In this document: positions 23,501 to 33,944 of the stretch, piece by piece
How the letters are laid out: every line of letters begins with the position of its first letter
How positions within the stretch are numbered: position 1 is the first letter of the stretch
Assembly (NCBI GenBank): GCA_940337035.1
Contig: OW679203.1
Span: forward strand, 72,431,061 to 72,495,060
Reading direction: 5' to 3'
Length of the DNA: 64,000 bases
From: Agriotes lineatus
Lineage: Eukaryota; Arthropoda; Insecta; Coleoptera; Elateridae
The notes under the pieces: generated by a model
Database searches by the model: none
Told to the model about the DNA's origin: nothing
Seen by the model: the letters and a program-made list of their open reading frames with translations, nothing else
Translations under genes and position numbers: made by a program

Positions 23501-25821
23501 CGGCAAGTGAGGGTCGCCGAAATATCCTTTTCCGAAACCCAGTCAATCTGGCACACCACTGACGGCGTACTGGGTGATGTGGTTAGCATCACGCCTTCGA
23601 CGACTGTCTTTTAAATACTTTCCCTACTTCCACAACTGTGGTTTTGGTACCCAATTTTTAAAGCGACTGGGTGGGCAGCCTGAGCTCCCTAACCTCTCGG
23701 CCACGCTGGCGATCCACGAAAGCATAATACTCACCTCCCGCTCAGCACATTCCTTGAGAAGTAATCTTTCCCTCTTAAGAAATTTTAACGCATCCACAAC
23801 GCTTTGTGTATTTCCTGCACAAGAGACTCCGATAGGAATCTTTCGCAAATAGCCAGAAAGAAGATTTTTGCAACTGACGCTTTCTCTTCGTATTTTATGT
23901 AAACCTTGATCAGCTAGTCTAAGCAATTCGGGTACCGACACGACTTCAGCCACCAGGTATTCAGGTATTTGTTGCGATCGCTAAAACATAGTACACGTTG
24001 TAGGAATCGAAGGAATATTTCTAAATACAATTGGCAAAAAACTCAGCCGAAATTGTAACAGTAGTACTCGTACTCTACTTCTTTAGACTCGTTCCTGTAA
24101 GTAGTATCATGCAAGTTATGGAAGAGTTAACGGAATAATGGATAATACAGTATACTATGTTATATGTTAAAACCCAGTTGCTGTCTGCAACAGACTGCCA
24201 CTGCTAACTACCAGTGGAATGGGCAGGGTCTTAAACTGGAGGAACATCCGTTTGTTTGCTAAAGTCAAATCAGTCGGCACATACAAAATGCTTTTGTTAT
24301 TTTTTAGGGCGCCACTATGGTTTTGAATGCCTGTGAAGAAGTGGAGGTCCAGCCATAAAAGTGCTCAACCCGTGGATTATAACCTTATCTTATTTCTAAA
24401 TCTTTGAAAATGCTTACTTAGCTGCAAAACACGAGAACTGCATTGCGCTTTACAAATAAAAATAATACAGGAAAAAGCTCTGTTAAGATAACATTCTTAA
24501 TATTATGATATTTGAGCTTTGTAGCTTTGACAGCATCAAACGGTTTCCAAAAATCCAAAAACTGCGGTATCGAATAAATTGCATTGATACTAAATAAAGG
24601 TTTAAAATGGTACAGTAAGAATAAAAACAGTAAAATTATATTTTCTATTAAGTTCTACATAGACTGTACATACCTCTCTACAGTAGTCGCTCAAGCTAAC
24701 ACTAAAGACAGCTAAGAGTATATCTTCGAATGAAGAGCCCGAAAATTTTCGTCTAATTCTCTTCATTGCTGGCAGATACTGCTGAGATTCGTCAACAACG
24801 GCGCAGATATGTTTTCTATTTGTCAGTCGAGGTCCATGTAATAAATTTGGCTTGGTTTTTTGCAGCACAGAGTTGAAAACAAGGTGCGCAGGCACAAGTG
24901 AAATAATACGCAGCTTCTTGATTAACTGCGTCACTTTGTTTGTCCATATGTCGATTCTCTTAGTATACAATGGCATTTCTTGTAACCTTAAATTAACTTC
25001 ACCTGCGCCTTCCTCATCATCGGTAAACATTGCAATAACGCTTTTAAAGATGTGCATTGCGTCCCCCAAAGTGTGGTGTCCCCTAAAGACCACCGGATAT
25101 GATTTTGTGGAGCTATCTTGGCCTGCGTTTCCGTAGCTGATCGGCTGTGTACCAATTAACACCTCCCATAAGGCTTTGTTGCCTACTGGCAGAGGAGAAT
25201 CGCTGTAATCACTCAGTATCTTTGTTAAGTCATCTAAAGTTATATCCCCCGTATGAGAAGATACAGGTTCCAGCATGTTCAAACAATCTTCAAAAGTTAC
25301 CTCGTCTCTCAACAAATAGAAATACCCCCAGAACTTTTGAACAATTCCTAAGCTTTTGGGGCATTTTATAAATTTAGTTAGTAAAGCCTTCCGTATTGAT
25401 TTCTTTGCGAAATCGTAAAAACATTCTCCATTACTTGCGTCATACTCGACTACGAATACGAAATGATATATAGCTCCCTTGGAAAGAGCGAAAATCACAT
25501 CTGTGTCTTTAAGTAATCCACCGAACTTTCTTCCATGCCTTAATGATAGAATAAGTGTTACCAGCTTGTGGTAAATCCTTAGCAAAAGTGTAATTATTAA
25601 AATAACTGGTAAACTCAACAGACCCACTATTGGGAACAGTGTTACTCTATAGAGGGTTGTTTTAGCTACCGCAAGTCTCTGAAAGATTAGGGTGATTACT
25701 TGAAATTATCCATTTCAGAACATACTTGATATTCTTTATAATTCATCAGACATATCAACGCAAAAAGAAGTCCCAAGGTCCACTTTGTACAGCTTTCAAA
25801 AGTCAACTCCATATTGTACAT
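20520..25821 (-). CDS. Wax ester synthase/diacylglycerol acyltransferase-like gene, copy 1 (five exons)
   Basis: The exons, read on the minus strand, are 25,821-25,726; 25,678-24,674; 23,980-23,735; 23,405-23,219; 20,665-20,520. All introns are GT...AG with phases 0,0,0,1. The joined frame is 559 codons plus TGA. Two hydrophobic stretches near the N-terminus (about residues 14-26 and 44-65) suggest membrane anchoring. Family marks of WS/DGAT enzymes: PLP...ALWEV at about 194-205, the active-site motif HHTLGDA at about 233-239 (family consensus HHxxxDG), and a C-terminal VTNMIGMPN at about 481-489 that matches the family's S/T-N-V-P-G-P block. Such enzymes join acyl-CoA to fatty alcohols or diacylglycerol, probably in the ER. 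The start ATG at 25,821 has an in-frame alternative at 25,812. Substrate preference cannot be read from sequence. Confidence 0.85.
21060..21330 (+). pseudogene. Pogo/Tigger-like transposase C-terminal fragment in intron 4 of copy 1
   Basis: The fragment lies antisense to the host gene. The translation gives LNLAETPLSKASVSG, then KSKPRVSNRALRRKGKCMIA and APETLKIEERA. The sequence basic-P-x-x-x-R-x-x-R-x-G-K-x-x-I-(A)-(T)-x-P-E/V-x-x-x-(I/L)-E resembles the tail of pogo/Tigger and related DDE transposases. An in-frame TAG in this copy interrupts it; the counterparts at 59,087-58,869 and 63,590-63,808 lack that stop. Only the tail remains, so identity is tentative. Confidence 0.4.
22579..22839 (+). 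pseudogene. Jockey-like LINE ORF2 C-terminal fragment in intron 4 of copy 1
   Basis: It lies antisense to the WSD gene. Translation: ISAYCLELQGC, then ITQRFRYKVLRQIIDAPLYV, then SNQTLPTDIKD and KEEVH. The order (Y/W)-G-x-(E/Q)-L-W-G-C...I-x-R-F-Q-x-K-x-L-R-x-I-x-x-A-P-W-Y-V-x-N-x-x-(L)-x-x-D-L-(K)-I-P-T-V-K-(E)-E is the usual C-terminal end of Jockey-clade polymerases. It is 5'-truncated and diverged. The same fragment lies in intron 4 of copy 2. Confidence 0.6.
23440..23714 (-). mobile_element. tRNA-derived SINE in intron 3 of copy 1, B box deleted
   Basis: On the minus strand it starts GCCAGCGTGGCCGAGAGG (A-box region) and then jumps from CTCAGGCTGC to CCCACCCAGTCGC. About 46 bases present in copy 2, including the B box, are missing. 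The body and tail match the SINE at 57,001-57,318. Confidence 0.7.
24674..25678 (-). CDS. WSD copy 1 exon 2 (catalytic domain)
   Basis: This is the main coding exon, 335 codons. It begins after CTAATCTTTCAG and ends at TGTAGAGAG before GTATGT. It carries the HHTLGDA active site and ends SDYCRE, where the frame continues into exon 3 (RSQQIPEYLV). An open frame runs on past the donor for about 24 codons, but the donor context and the in-frame continuation in exon 3 argue for splicing here. The upstream intron is only 47 nt. Confidence 0.85.
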
Positions 25822-26274
25822 TGTAATCTAAAAATTGTTTGAATTAGAATGAAGAATGTCTTGCAAAAATAGTAATTAATTCTAGTAGGATTTGACTATA
25901 TTACCATTGTACTCGATGTCTACGATGCTGTATGCCGCTTGCTCATAACAAATAACAACACAATATTAAATAGAGTTGTTGCATGATACACCAATTAAGA
26001 ATTATATATATCTAGCGATTCTAACATCAAAATAGTTTCAGCGTACCACTTCGAAATCAGCAGTAGTTCTATCATGGAATTAGTAAAACCAGATCTGAGA
26101 CTAAGATAGGTAAAGTCACAACAATAGCAAGAAGGGAAAAAACTAAAACAAGAGAGTAAAAGTGGCTTAAAAGGAACTGAATTTAAATGGAGCGTGGTGA
26201 AAATCAATTTTTAAAACTGGGATATAAAAACTAATAACAATTCCCAAAATAAAACGGTCCAATTCGTGCCACCT
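25822..26274. other. 5' flank of WSD copy 1
   Basis: This is the presumed promoter region of copy 1. It is AT-rich, without a clear TATA box at a fitting distance, and shows no repeat shared with the leader of copy 2. Confidence 0.35.
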
Positions 26275-26282
26275 GTATTTAT

Positions 26283-27166
26283 GGGCACGGGCCAACTCGT
26301 AACTTTTTAATCCGGGATTTAATTTAGCGATTCACACAATAGGCCAACTCATAACCGAGGTACCTTCGGCGACCGGTTATCTCGTAACCAGCGATTGGCC
26401 AACTGGTTACCCAGGAATTTCTAAGAATTACCTACATGACTGAATATACTTCTTAAGCTCTATATAGCTGTAAAACACGATCACTTATTTTATACCTGAA
26501 AGAAACACATAAATAAAATTTGAAACAAATAACTTTAGCACGATTTTATTACTATTCTTAACAATACATGACAATGCCCTATTTAAGTACTTAAATCTAA
26601 AACTTGCACTATCGTATGTCGAATTATTAAAATTATAAATGTCATTCACAAATTAAAATTATTTACACCTTATACCTATGTGTAACCGATTTAACAAACT
26701 CGTATTGACTAATACTACCCGACTCTAATTCGTGCAGTTTTTGTTGGACAAATATTTCTGCTCGACGCACAGCTTTCTTTGAATTTTTATATAAACGGAA
26801 TTTTGAAAACGTACGAGAGTAGCAAGAAAGATGTTAATATTAGGGTGGGTATGATAAAAAGAATCAGAAAAATTATCATTAACGGGCATTAACATTAACT
26901 TAACATTTTCGATGAAACTTACTTTGATGTTGCCTCCGCAGATATTGCATTTTATAATGAATTTGAGTGAAAATCCCTGTAAAAGCAAAGAGCACAGGGA
27001 TTTCTGCCGATAATAGCAAATGGCATATAATTAGGCAGCAGGTAGTCGAGTTACGAGTTCACCGGTGTCGTAAAGGTACATTCAAAATTACCTGACTTGT
27101 TTCGGTTACCAGTTGGCCGGTTGATAAGTCTAAAGCTTAAATTTTGTTACGAGTTCACCGCCGCCC
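26283..27166. mobile_element. DNA transposon with 8-bp target duplication and repeated GGCCAACTCGTAAC motif
   Basis: GTATTTAT stands on both sides (26,275-26,282 and 27,167-27,174). The ends GGGCACGGGCCAACTCGTAAC-like and GTTACGAGTTCACCGCCGCCC-like are imperfect inverted repeats. The subterminal zones hold further variants of GGCCAACTSGTAAC. Inside, the minus strand at about 26,725-26,988 encodes KCNICGGNIKVS and later HTHPN, a spacing that recalls a FLYWCH zinc finger (C..C...H-x-H). FLYWCH domains occur in some Mutator-like elements, so that class is possible; hAT- or P-like elements also make 8-bp duplications. Confidence 0.6.
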
Positions 27167-27274
27167 GTATTTATATAATTTATACATTTTTCTTATATAC
27201 ACGATTAGCAATAAAGCTTAACCGCATGTGTTATTATGTCTTAGTCAAGTAACACCGTAGTATAAGTAGAAAAT

Positions 27275-27637
27275 ATGTATAAGTGGCCACGTATTATAAG
27301 CATCTGGACTCGATATCGCGAGTGCAAACGTGAGGGAATTTGCGTATTCAGCATTATAGTAAATGGTGAGGGTCGGCCTTTTGAAGTCTCTGTGGAAGTT
27401 TGCGTGTGCAAGCAGCCGCCAACATGCATCTCCAGCCGAGGTGCAGTGAAACATCACCTTGGAAGTCATTCCGCGGTGTCCCCATTCGACATCGTCCGAA
27501 GCTACGATTTTGACCTCAAGGAAGCACTCAACGCTGTTTCCTGCTCTTTGGTGGAAGGCTTAAAAAAAGTTAGTTCCTGCTTGAAATCGCGATACGAAAT
27601 AAAGGAGCAATTACAACATTGTTGGCAATTGTTTTAA
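27275..27637 (+). CDS. Unrecognised 120-codon open frame
   Basis: The frame opens with MYKWPRIISIW and includes CVCKQPPTCISS, KHHLGSHSAVSPFDIV and LKEALNAVSCSLVEGLKKV, ending WQLF. The C-terminal half looks like an amphipathic helix. The local GC content is higher than in the flanks. I recognise no family. It could be a decayed transposon exon or a chance frame; there is no second copy in the window. Confidence 0.2.
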   Translation: MYKWPRIISIWTRYRECKREGICVFSIIVNGEGRPFEVSVEVCVCKQPPTCISSRGAVKHHLGSHSAVSPFDIVRSYDFDLKEALNAVSCSLVEGLKKVSSCLKSRYEIKEQLQHCWQLF

Positions 27638-27639
27638 TG

Positions 27640-30300
27640 AATAATTACGCAACCACCGGCAGTTCCTGACTTGGCGTTCAGAATATAACGCTGCCAGCAT
27701 CAGTGCATATAAAAAATAGACAACTTCGCGCGAGTTATTTGTGCGCGGGCTCATGGACTTTGACTTTACGTGTATAGCTAAACTTTCAGGATCTATTTAA
27801 GGCATTTTCCTATATGTAGCGCGCAACCGTTTTGTGTATTTATTTTGTTTACTGGTATTTTCTCGTGTTTGTGTTGGGTTTTATTACTGGTGGTATTTGA
27901 ATGTGTAAGTACAACATTACAGGTGACAACGAGCTAACCCCAAACAATATTAGCTTCCCCTTAGCTACACTGGCGATACTAATAGTGCCTCATACCTCAC
28001 CGACTAAATAAGCTAACGACCCAGGGCAATATAAAGTAATAATTAGTACAATAGAGTGTAGGGCTGTATAAAAAATACCGTTACAGACTTTTCCTACAGC
28101 GACCGATACAACAGTTAGTGCTGCGAATTAGGATACTGATAAGATTCTAGTGAAAGAGAATGGTGCGGTATTACTGAGTACTTGGAACGTAGTACAAATA
28201 CATGAATGGTTAATCAAAATTTAGTAAATGATTAAAGAAATATAATGTAAAATATAATGGTTGTCTGAAAGCTAACCAAGAAAAATAGCAAATGCAGCCG
28301 ACTACTCAGTCGAAGCTGGTCATGGATTATTATTAACCCAATTCCTAAAAAAAAGGACGGCAAGAACGCATAAATTTAATTCTCATAAATAGGTAAGGTG
28401 CAGTATAATTTCATCAATAAAAGTCGGTAGTACAAATAAAAATCCAACCGAAAAGTTTACCAAAAACACAATACAACAATATCAGAGTACCAACATTACA
28501 GTACAGTTTAAAACACCCAAAAAGTGGATTTAAAACCAAAAATTAAATTTAGTATTGGTCTGAAATTAAAAGCAAATAAAAGTCATATATAATAATAATT
28601 AAAAGTAATAAATACTTAGAAATAGTGAATTGTACAAATTGACTGGAGATGAACAATTCGCATTGGTAAAATATTAAACGGTATCTATTTCGAGATCGCG
28701 ACATTACTCTGTAGCAGGTGGAAGCGCATTAAAAAATAGCATCACTTAATAGCTAACAGAAGGTCCCTCAGACGCCAAGTACTTAGTTTAGATTCGGTAC
28801 CGCAATTATTCCCGGATAATGATTCGAATTTAATTAAAATCACAAATGTCACAAACTTGATGAAAAGCCCAGATATTGAAAAAAGTAAGTTAAAGCTTGC
28901 GGAATTACATTAAAAAAATTTAATTATAATATATTTAAATTAATAAAACCTACAGTTATGGTACCTAAGAAGCACCCAATTCACTCAAAGATATTTTGAC
29001 AAAATATTATAAGTAAACAATAAGTTTAATTATATTTTAAAATTGCTTTCCGCGGTAAGTTACTAGTGAGGTATTATAATTTACGTAAGTACCAAGTTAA
29101 TCTGGTACTTGGAAAGATTCATCAACATTAACACCAAGCAACGATTGCATCACACATAATTCCATTTTACAGGTTGTCAGAGTCCAGCATTTATACCTCG
29201 GGGAACATAATTGTTAAAAACAGACCTTCTGTTACGAGTCACTGTATGTCACCAGGCAGATAGTGGATACGTAGAAGGTAGTCAAGCCCCAGTTTAACTA
29301 CAACCCCCAGCTTGTTGGCAGCCAGAAGGGATATCAACAGCCCAATGCTTAAGCGATTATTTCATATTGCAGCCCCCAGATGGAATCCTAAAAACGGACT
29401 AATGTAATGCTTTTAGCAGAAAGAAAATCCAAATACACTAGTTAATCAGTCACAACAGGAAGCGTGCTTATTCCCAAAGCGAGAAAGAGTGTTTGCCCAC
29501 ATGACAAGGAATTTTCGCCTGTAACTGCAAGAATCTGTAAAGTGAAACGCTTAGAATAGATCCAGCTATATAAAAGAAAAACAGACCCTAGTGTTTGAGA
29601 TGTGCTGCTGTCGCTGCCAATAAAATGTTACATGCGCCTGCTGTCAAGTAAAATCCGCAAAACGAGTGTTTTTGGGAGATCATCAGAAATACTGCTTGCA
29701 TGCACTTCATCCAGTTTTCAGAAATAAAACGGCACTACAAAAATGTATTACTCAAAATGATTGCATAGCGGTGAGTCTAAATTAATGGACATTTTTCTTG
29801 AAAATTTATTTCACATGGCAGCCTTGCTACACTAGCACGATATGGCAAATGGCAGAAAAAATAAGCTCATAGCCAAGAGTCTTAAAAATTCGTGAAAATT
29901 AAAGATATGCAACCACGATACCTCGACGTCCGAAATGTTATATAAGAGGACTATTTAAATTAATTGGGAATATTATACATTGCGATATTACTTATTGTTT
30001 AATTATGTTATCGTGTAACGCTAGAGTCTGCAGCAAAATATAATTATACATCAAAAATTTATTTAATTTGTACATCGCTCAATCAGGAGTTACATCTAAC
30101 CAACGCTCGAGCTGGTAATAACAAATTGTGCATCCGCTATGCGCGCTAAGAAGCAATGATTGCGCCGCCTTCCACTTAATGGTACTTGGAGCGGCTGTAC
30201 CGATAAAGTCGTTTAAAGAGTATAAAAGAAAGTTTCACAACCATTTTAAATCACTTGTGTCTACCGATCCCGACCCGACTTGAGTCTAGACTTAACTTTC
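27640..30300. other. Long unassigned AT-rich intergenic stretch
   Basis: No open frame above about 60 codons with a recognisable pattern, no tandem array and no inverted repeat that I could see. It may hold introns of an undetected gene or old transposon debris. Confidence 0.4.
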
Positions 30301-30319
30301 CTCCAATCCTCTTTTAACC

Positions 30320-30485
30320 CTAGAATGTCGCAGCGCTTACTGTCTTCTAGAGCAACTCCCTAAAACCTGCTAATGCCTTAGAATGTAACAGCGCTTAGCG
30401 CTTACTGTCTCCTAAAGCACATCCCTAAAACCTGCTAGTGCATTGTAATGTAACAGCGCTCACTGTCTCCTAGTGCATTCCCTGA
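30320..30485. repeat. Minisatellite of about 57-66 bp, three units
   Basis: The block AGAATGTAACAGCGCTTACTG (and variants) followed by TCTCCTAAAGCACATCCC and TAAAACCTGCTAATGCC appears three times in a row. The middle unit carries an internal GCGCTTA duplication. Confidence 0.8.
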
Positions 30486-31085
30486 TAACCCAAAACCACC
30501 GCAATTCTCCGTCCTTGACACTACCGGAATCAACGAGGAGATTATAACTTTATAATCAACATACCTGGAGGTTTGGCATTGTACGCCAGCGACGTCGTCC
30601 TGACCGTTGTTCAAAGGCAGATTACACTGCTCCGGCACGAACGTGGAGGCACTCACGGCGGTCGAGCACCGGCGCCGTTAAATTCATCGGCCGCTAAACA
30701 AGCGAATTTAACCAGGTACAATCTCACGTTGCCGTTACTCTGGGAGTAACGAATTTTTATTCTAATCTACAACAACAATCCACACCAGGTAATACACTGC
30801 CCCGGAACCACCGGTATTTTGTAATATCTGTATTTCATGAATGTGTTTGCAACCATGTCGTCCGCAAAGGTAAACAAACTGCCTCACTCGTAGGCCACTC
30901 CCGCCGCTTCGGTCACAAGTTATACTAGACAGTGAATGTACTTCACCCCATGTATAATGCAGCCGCCAACCACACATACGTGCTAATTGAGTTGCGCACC
31001 AACCAGAAACGTAGAAAATGCGAGTCCAGAAAGAAGAGTAATTTTATTAACGGATATAAAATTAAGTATTATTTTGTACAACTAA
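30486..31085. other. GC-richer unassigned stretch
   Basis: GC content rises compared with the flanks. Open frames of 71-73 codons on the minus strand show no known pattern. It could be a regulatory or leader region of a retroelement; I see no firm feature. Confidence 0.3.
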
Positions 31086-31341
31086 CATGTCAGCAAACGA
31101 AAATGAAATCAAGCTTGGCTTTGAAATATTTGTTACATGAATACTATGTTGGTGCCACTGTATGTCTATGTCAAATTCGAGGTTAGCAGGTTAGGTTTTG
31201 CGTCAATCTGTGTCAAAACTGACGGAAAACCTAACCTGCTAACCTCGAATTTGACAAAGACCTAAAGTGTTACCAACATATTATTCATACAACAAATATT
31301 TCAAAGCCAAGCTTGACTTCATTTTCATTTGCTCACATGTT
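31086..31341. repeat. Near-perfect foldback (hairpin) element
   Basis: The left arm (about 31,087-31,205) and right arm (about 31,220-31,341) are inverse copies with few mismatches. Shared blocks include CAAGCTTGGCTTTGAAATAT and AATTCGAGGTTAGCAGGTTA. The loop is only about 15 bases. It carries the AGGTTAGGTT-like text common in arthropod repeats. No coding capacity. Confidence 0.85.
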
Positions 31342-31816
31342 TGTTAACAACATTATACCGTTGATTTATAAATTGTGTTTCCTGACCTCGTACGATTTAA
31401 ATTGAGTTAACTTTTCTTCGATTGAGTTTATCGAGGTAGAAATTAATAAAACTGTGCGCGTTTCCGAAATTAATGGAAGTCATAAATTTCTAGAATAATT
31501 TACCAGCACTAAAATTAACTTCGGAAAGTTGAAACCTTACAATTACCGTATTAGTTTAATAGTGGTGAGAAAATTAACTATCTAAAATTTTGTAGATTAC
31601 TTTTAACTCAATACATGGTAGTACAAAAGACAAAAAAATATTATACTGATACTTGATATAGCTTAAGCTTTTGATAGCTCTGACATGAAGGACTGATTTA
31701 TAAATTAAATAGAATTGTGCCATAAGAATTCGTTAAGTTGCTAACACTCAATGTATCTGATAGATTGTTAGGTATCAAGTAAATAAGACAACGAATACTT
31801 AAACGTCAAAGAGATA

Positions 31817-31890
31817 AAAACTGAGTTGCCTCAAGGTAGTTTTTCTGGTCCCATCATCTACTTGTCATATATTGAAATGGTATTTTTGTC
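31817..31890 (+). pseudogene. Reverse transcriptase motif fragment (non-LTR type)
   Basis: The frame reads LPQGSFSGPIIYLSYIE, a variant of the PQGSxLGPxLFxLYI block that lies between the two catalytic motifs of Jockey/R1/CR1 reverse transcriptases. Nothing else of the domain is readable around it. Confidence 0.4.
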
Positions 31891-31939
31891 TTTAAATTTT
31901 GATATCCAGATTTCGGTAAATTCTTGTGTTGTGTTTGTG

Positions 31940-32670
31940 AAAATGGAAGAATTTATGACCGCGACGAGAGATCACCTGTCAGCTACCAGCACCGACTTCA
32001 ATTTGGCGTTCCTGAAGCTTCACCCAGGAGGATTTTGAAAATTGGATTGCTAATATTGCGAGGTTAAAAGGGGAATTTGATTAATCTGACCGATATGCTC
32101 TGGTAAGAGTGGCATGTTTTATAAGTTCTGTTAAATGTTGGTATGAGGAACGGAACCCTTCCAATCGTAAATGGAAAAATTTAAAAATTGATCTACAAAT
32201 TGCGTTTTCTCGAAAACGTAATGCTGGTCTTAGGTTATCTCAGGTTTGTAATTTTAACAGTGATTTGTTTTGTTCTTATATGAGGAGTATATGAGGGACA
32301 AACATGAAAAATTAAAGTAAGAAGCGAATTGGTCCGAGTCGGTTTTAGTGGAAATGATTCTTTTTCTGATCCTTATTAGAGTCTCATCTACAAACTCAAA
32401 TTGTCAAATTATACCCGAGCTAGTAACTGCGATTTTATCATTTTCACTTAATAAACGCTGGCTCGATGAGCCTCGTACTGACTCGTTTACAAAACGGCGC
32501 TTTGAAAAACTCAGTGTTGAAATTACAATAATGAAAACCGTAAATGTTTCCGCTGCCAAAAATTTGGTAGTTCGAAAGTCTAAGACCTGTGTGGTTGTTG
32601 GTAAACTGTGTTGTAAAAGAGGCCATTTCACTAGCTGTTGCTGGACGAAGAATCGTGTTGAAAAGTACAT
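31940..32670 (+). pseudogene. Gypsy-type gag remnant with zinc-knuckle traces
   Basis: Starting at MEEFMTATRDHL the plus strand encodes, over changing frames, FENWIANIARL, SDRYALVRVACFIS, VKCWYEERN and WKNLKIDLQIAF. The spacing W..I..I..L...Y.A......A..WY......W..(W)K..L..AF is that of Gag capsid regions in gypsy-type elements. About 500 bases on come KCFRCQKFG and, in a neighbouring frame, CCKRGHFTSCC, traces of CCHC zinc knuckles. Several frameshifts; no pol follows. Confidence 0.55.
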
Positions 32671-32907
32671 ATTTAAATATACTTACTTGTTAAGAACTGC
32701 CCATAACCGATGCTGCTAGCATCGGTATACAATACAGTTTCTGGATTAGGATGAAAGAATCGAGAACAGGTCGGGTCGTTAACATATTTGTTAAGATTTG
32801 AATTCTGGCCGTTCTGCCGTGTGGAATTATTCTTTGTTAATGCTGTTAAGGGGCCGGGGCTGTTAAAGTAGCATTTTTGTTAAATAACGACGAAAATAGC
32901 TAACTAA

Positions 32908-33054
32908 GGGCCGGTTTCATAATCAATTTTAAATCGAATTTTAACTAAAGTAATGTTAGAATGTGCATGCTGGCATATGAAGCACTTGTCACTGTGCACA
33001 TTCTAATGTCACTTTAGTTAAATGAAGCTTTACATGTGATTATGAAATCGTACC
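32908..33054. mobile_element. Harbinger-like MITE, 147 bp
   Basis: The ends are GGGCCGGTTTCATAATCA and the inverse of GGTACGATTTCATAATCA. TAA stands directly outside both ends (32,905-32,907 and 33,055-33,057). The inner arms also pair (AACTAAAGT, TTAGAATGTGCA). A 3-bp TAA duplication and GGGCC ends fit PIF/Harbinger-type MITEs. Confidence 0.65.
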
Positions 33055-33529
33055 TAAGCCCATTAACTGCCAAACTTGTTTTACATTTTTCGGAACCAGA
33101 GAATTAAGTAAAGCTTCGTTTTTTTAATCAAATTTAGTGAAAGCAGAGCAGAACAAAATTGACAGAGCTCGTCATCTTAGTAATGCACTAAGGGTTGGAA
33201 CCTTAGCTACAAGCAGTAGCTATTAAAGAACAAGTTGTTATTTTTATAGAAAAAGGTAGTAACTGATGCCTAAAGTGCTACTTACCCAAAGGTAATCGTT
33301 TGGGCTTTCTCCATCTCCTTCATAACGAGTATTGTTATTTATGTAGGGATGTACGTTACAGTCCAAATGGATTGTTTAGAATTCTTTCCAGGTACTGCAG
33401 CCGGTATGCAGTTTGTATTGCTTCAGAGACAGAAACAATTCCATAATTTTATCGCTGTTTTTGGTGCTCCTAGTAAATGTAAGTAGTATGGCGGCACCGA
33501 AACTGGAGCAATCAAATTAATTGACCTAA

Positions 33530-33930
33530 TTCCGCGAATTAAATCCGCGGATTGATCTAATTAATTTCGCGGATTGATCTAATTAATTTTCGCGGATTGA
33601 TCTAATTAATCACATATGAAGTTTGGTATGTAATTTACATATGTGCTACTGATTAAATTACGCGGCGGCTATTTTTAATTTGCTTCCGGAATTACGCGCC
33701 GAATGGATTAACGAAATTTCCATTGTCCCTACCTACTATAGAAAATTTTTCAGATTTTTTTTCTAAGTTCAAGTTTTTGAATTTAAACTTCCCGGGTGTC
33801 GGGCATCTTGGTTTTCTGCGCGCGCACCTCTATCGTATTTTCAAATTTTCTAATTTAGCGCCCATTTTTGAATTTGATTACGCGCCTCGTTGACATCTGT
33901 CTCTCTCTCGCTGTTGTTCTCTCTCGATCG
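33530..33930 (+). repeat. Repeat shared with the leader of WSD copy 2
   Basis: Shared blocks with 54,640-55,050 in the same order: the CGCGGATTGATCTAATTAAT motif, ACATGTGCTACTGATTAAAT (here ACATATGTG...), TTTGCTTCCGGAATTACGCG, AACTTCCCGGGTGTCGG, CATCTTGGTTTTCTGC and TCTGTCTCTCTCT. Here it runs straight into the 138-bp satellite; there it runs into the acyltransferase frame. Confidence 0.8.
33545..33612. repeat. 22-23 bp tandem repeat
   Basis: Three consecutive units of CGCGGATTGATCTAATTAAT with TT/TTT spacers. It is part of a longer repeat (33,530-33,930) related to 54,640-55,050 upstream of WSD copy 2. Confidence 0.85.
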
Positions 33931-33944
33931 CATTTATTTAATTT

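Noticed and set aside
24852..25371. Plus-strand open frames inside WSD exon 2
   Set aside because: They are shadows of the minus-strand acyltransferase frame, which has motif support and a duplicate.
27275..27637. Confident new gene
   Set aside because: The frame is listed only as a low-confidence open frame; overlapping minus-strand frames and the lack of any motif or second copy leave it unsupported.
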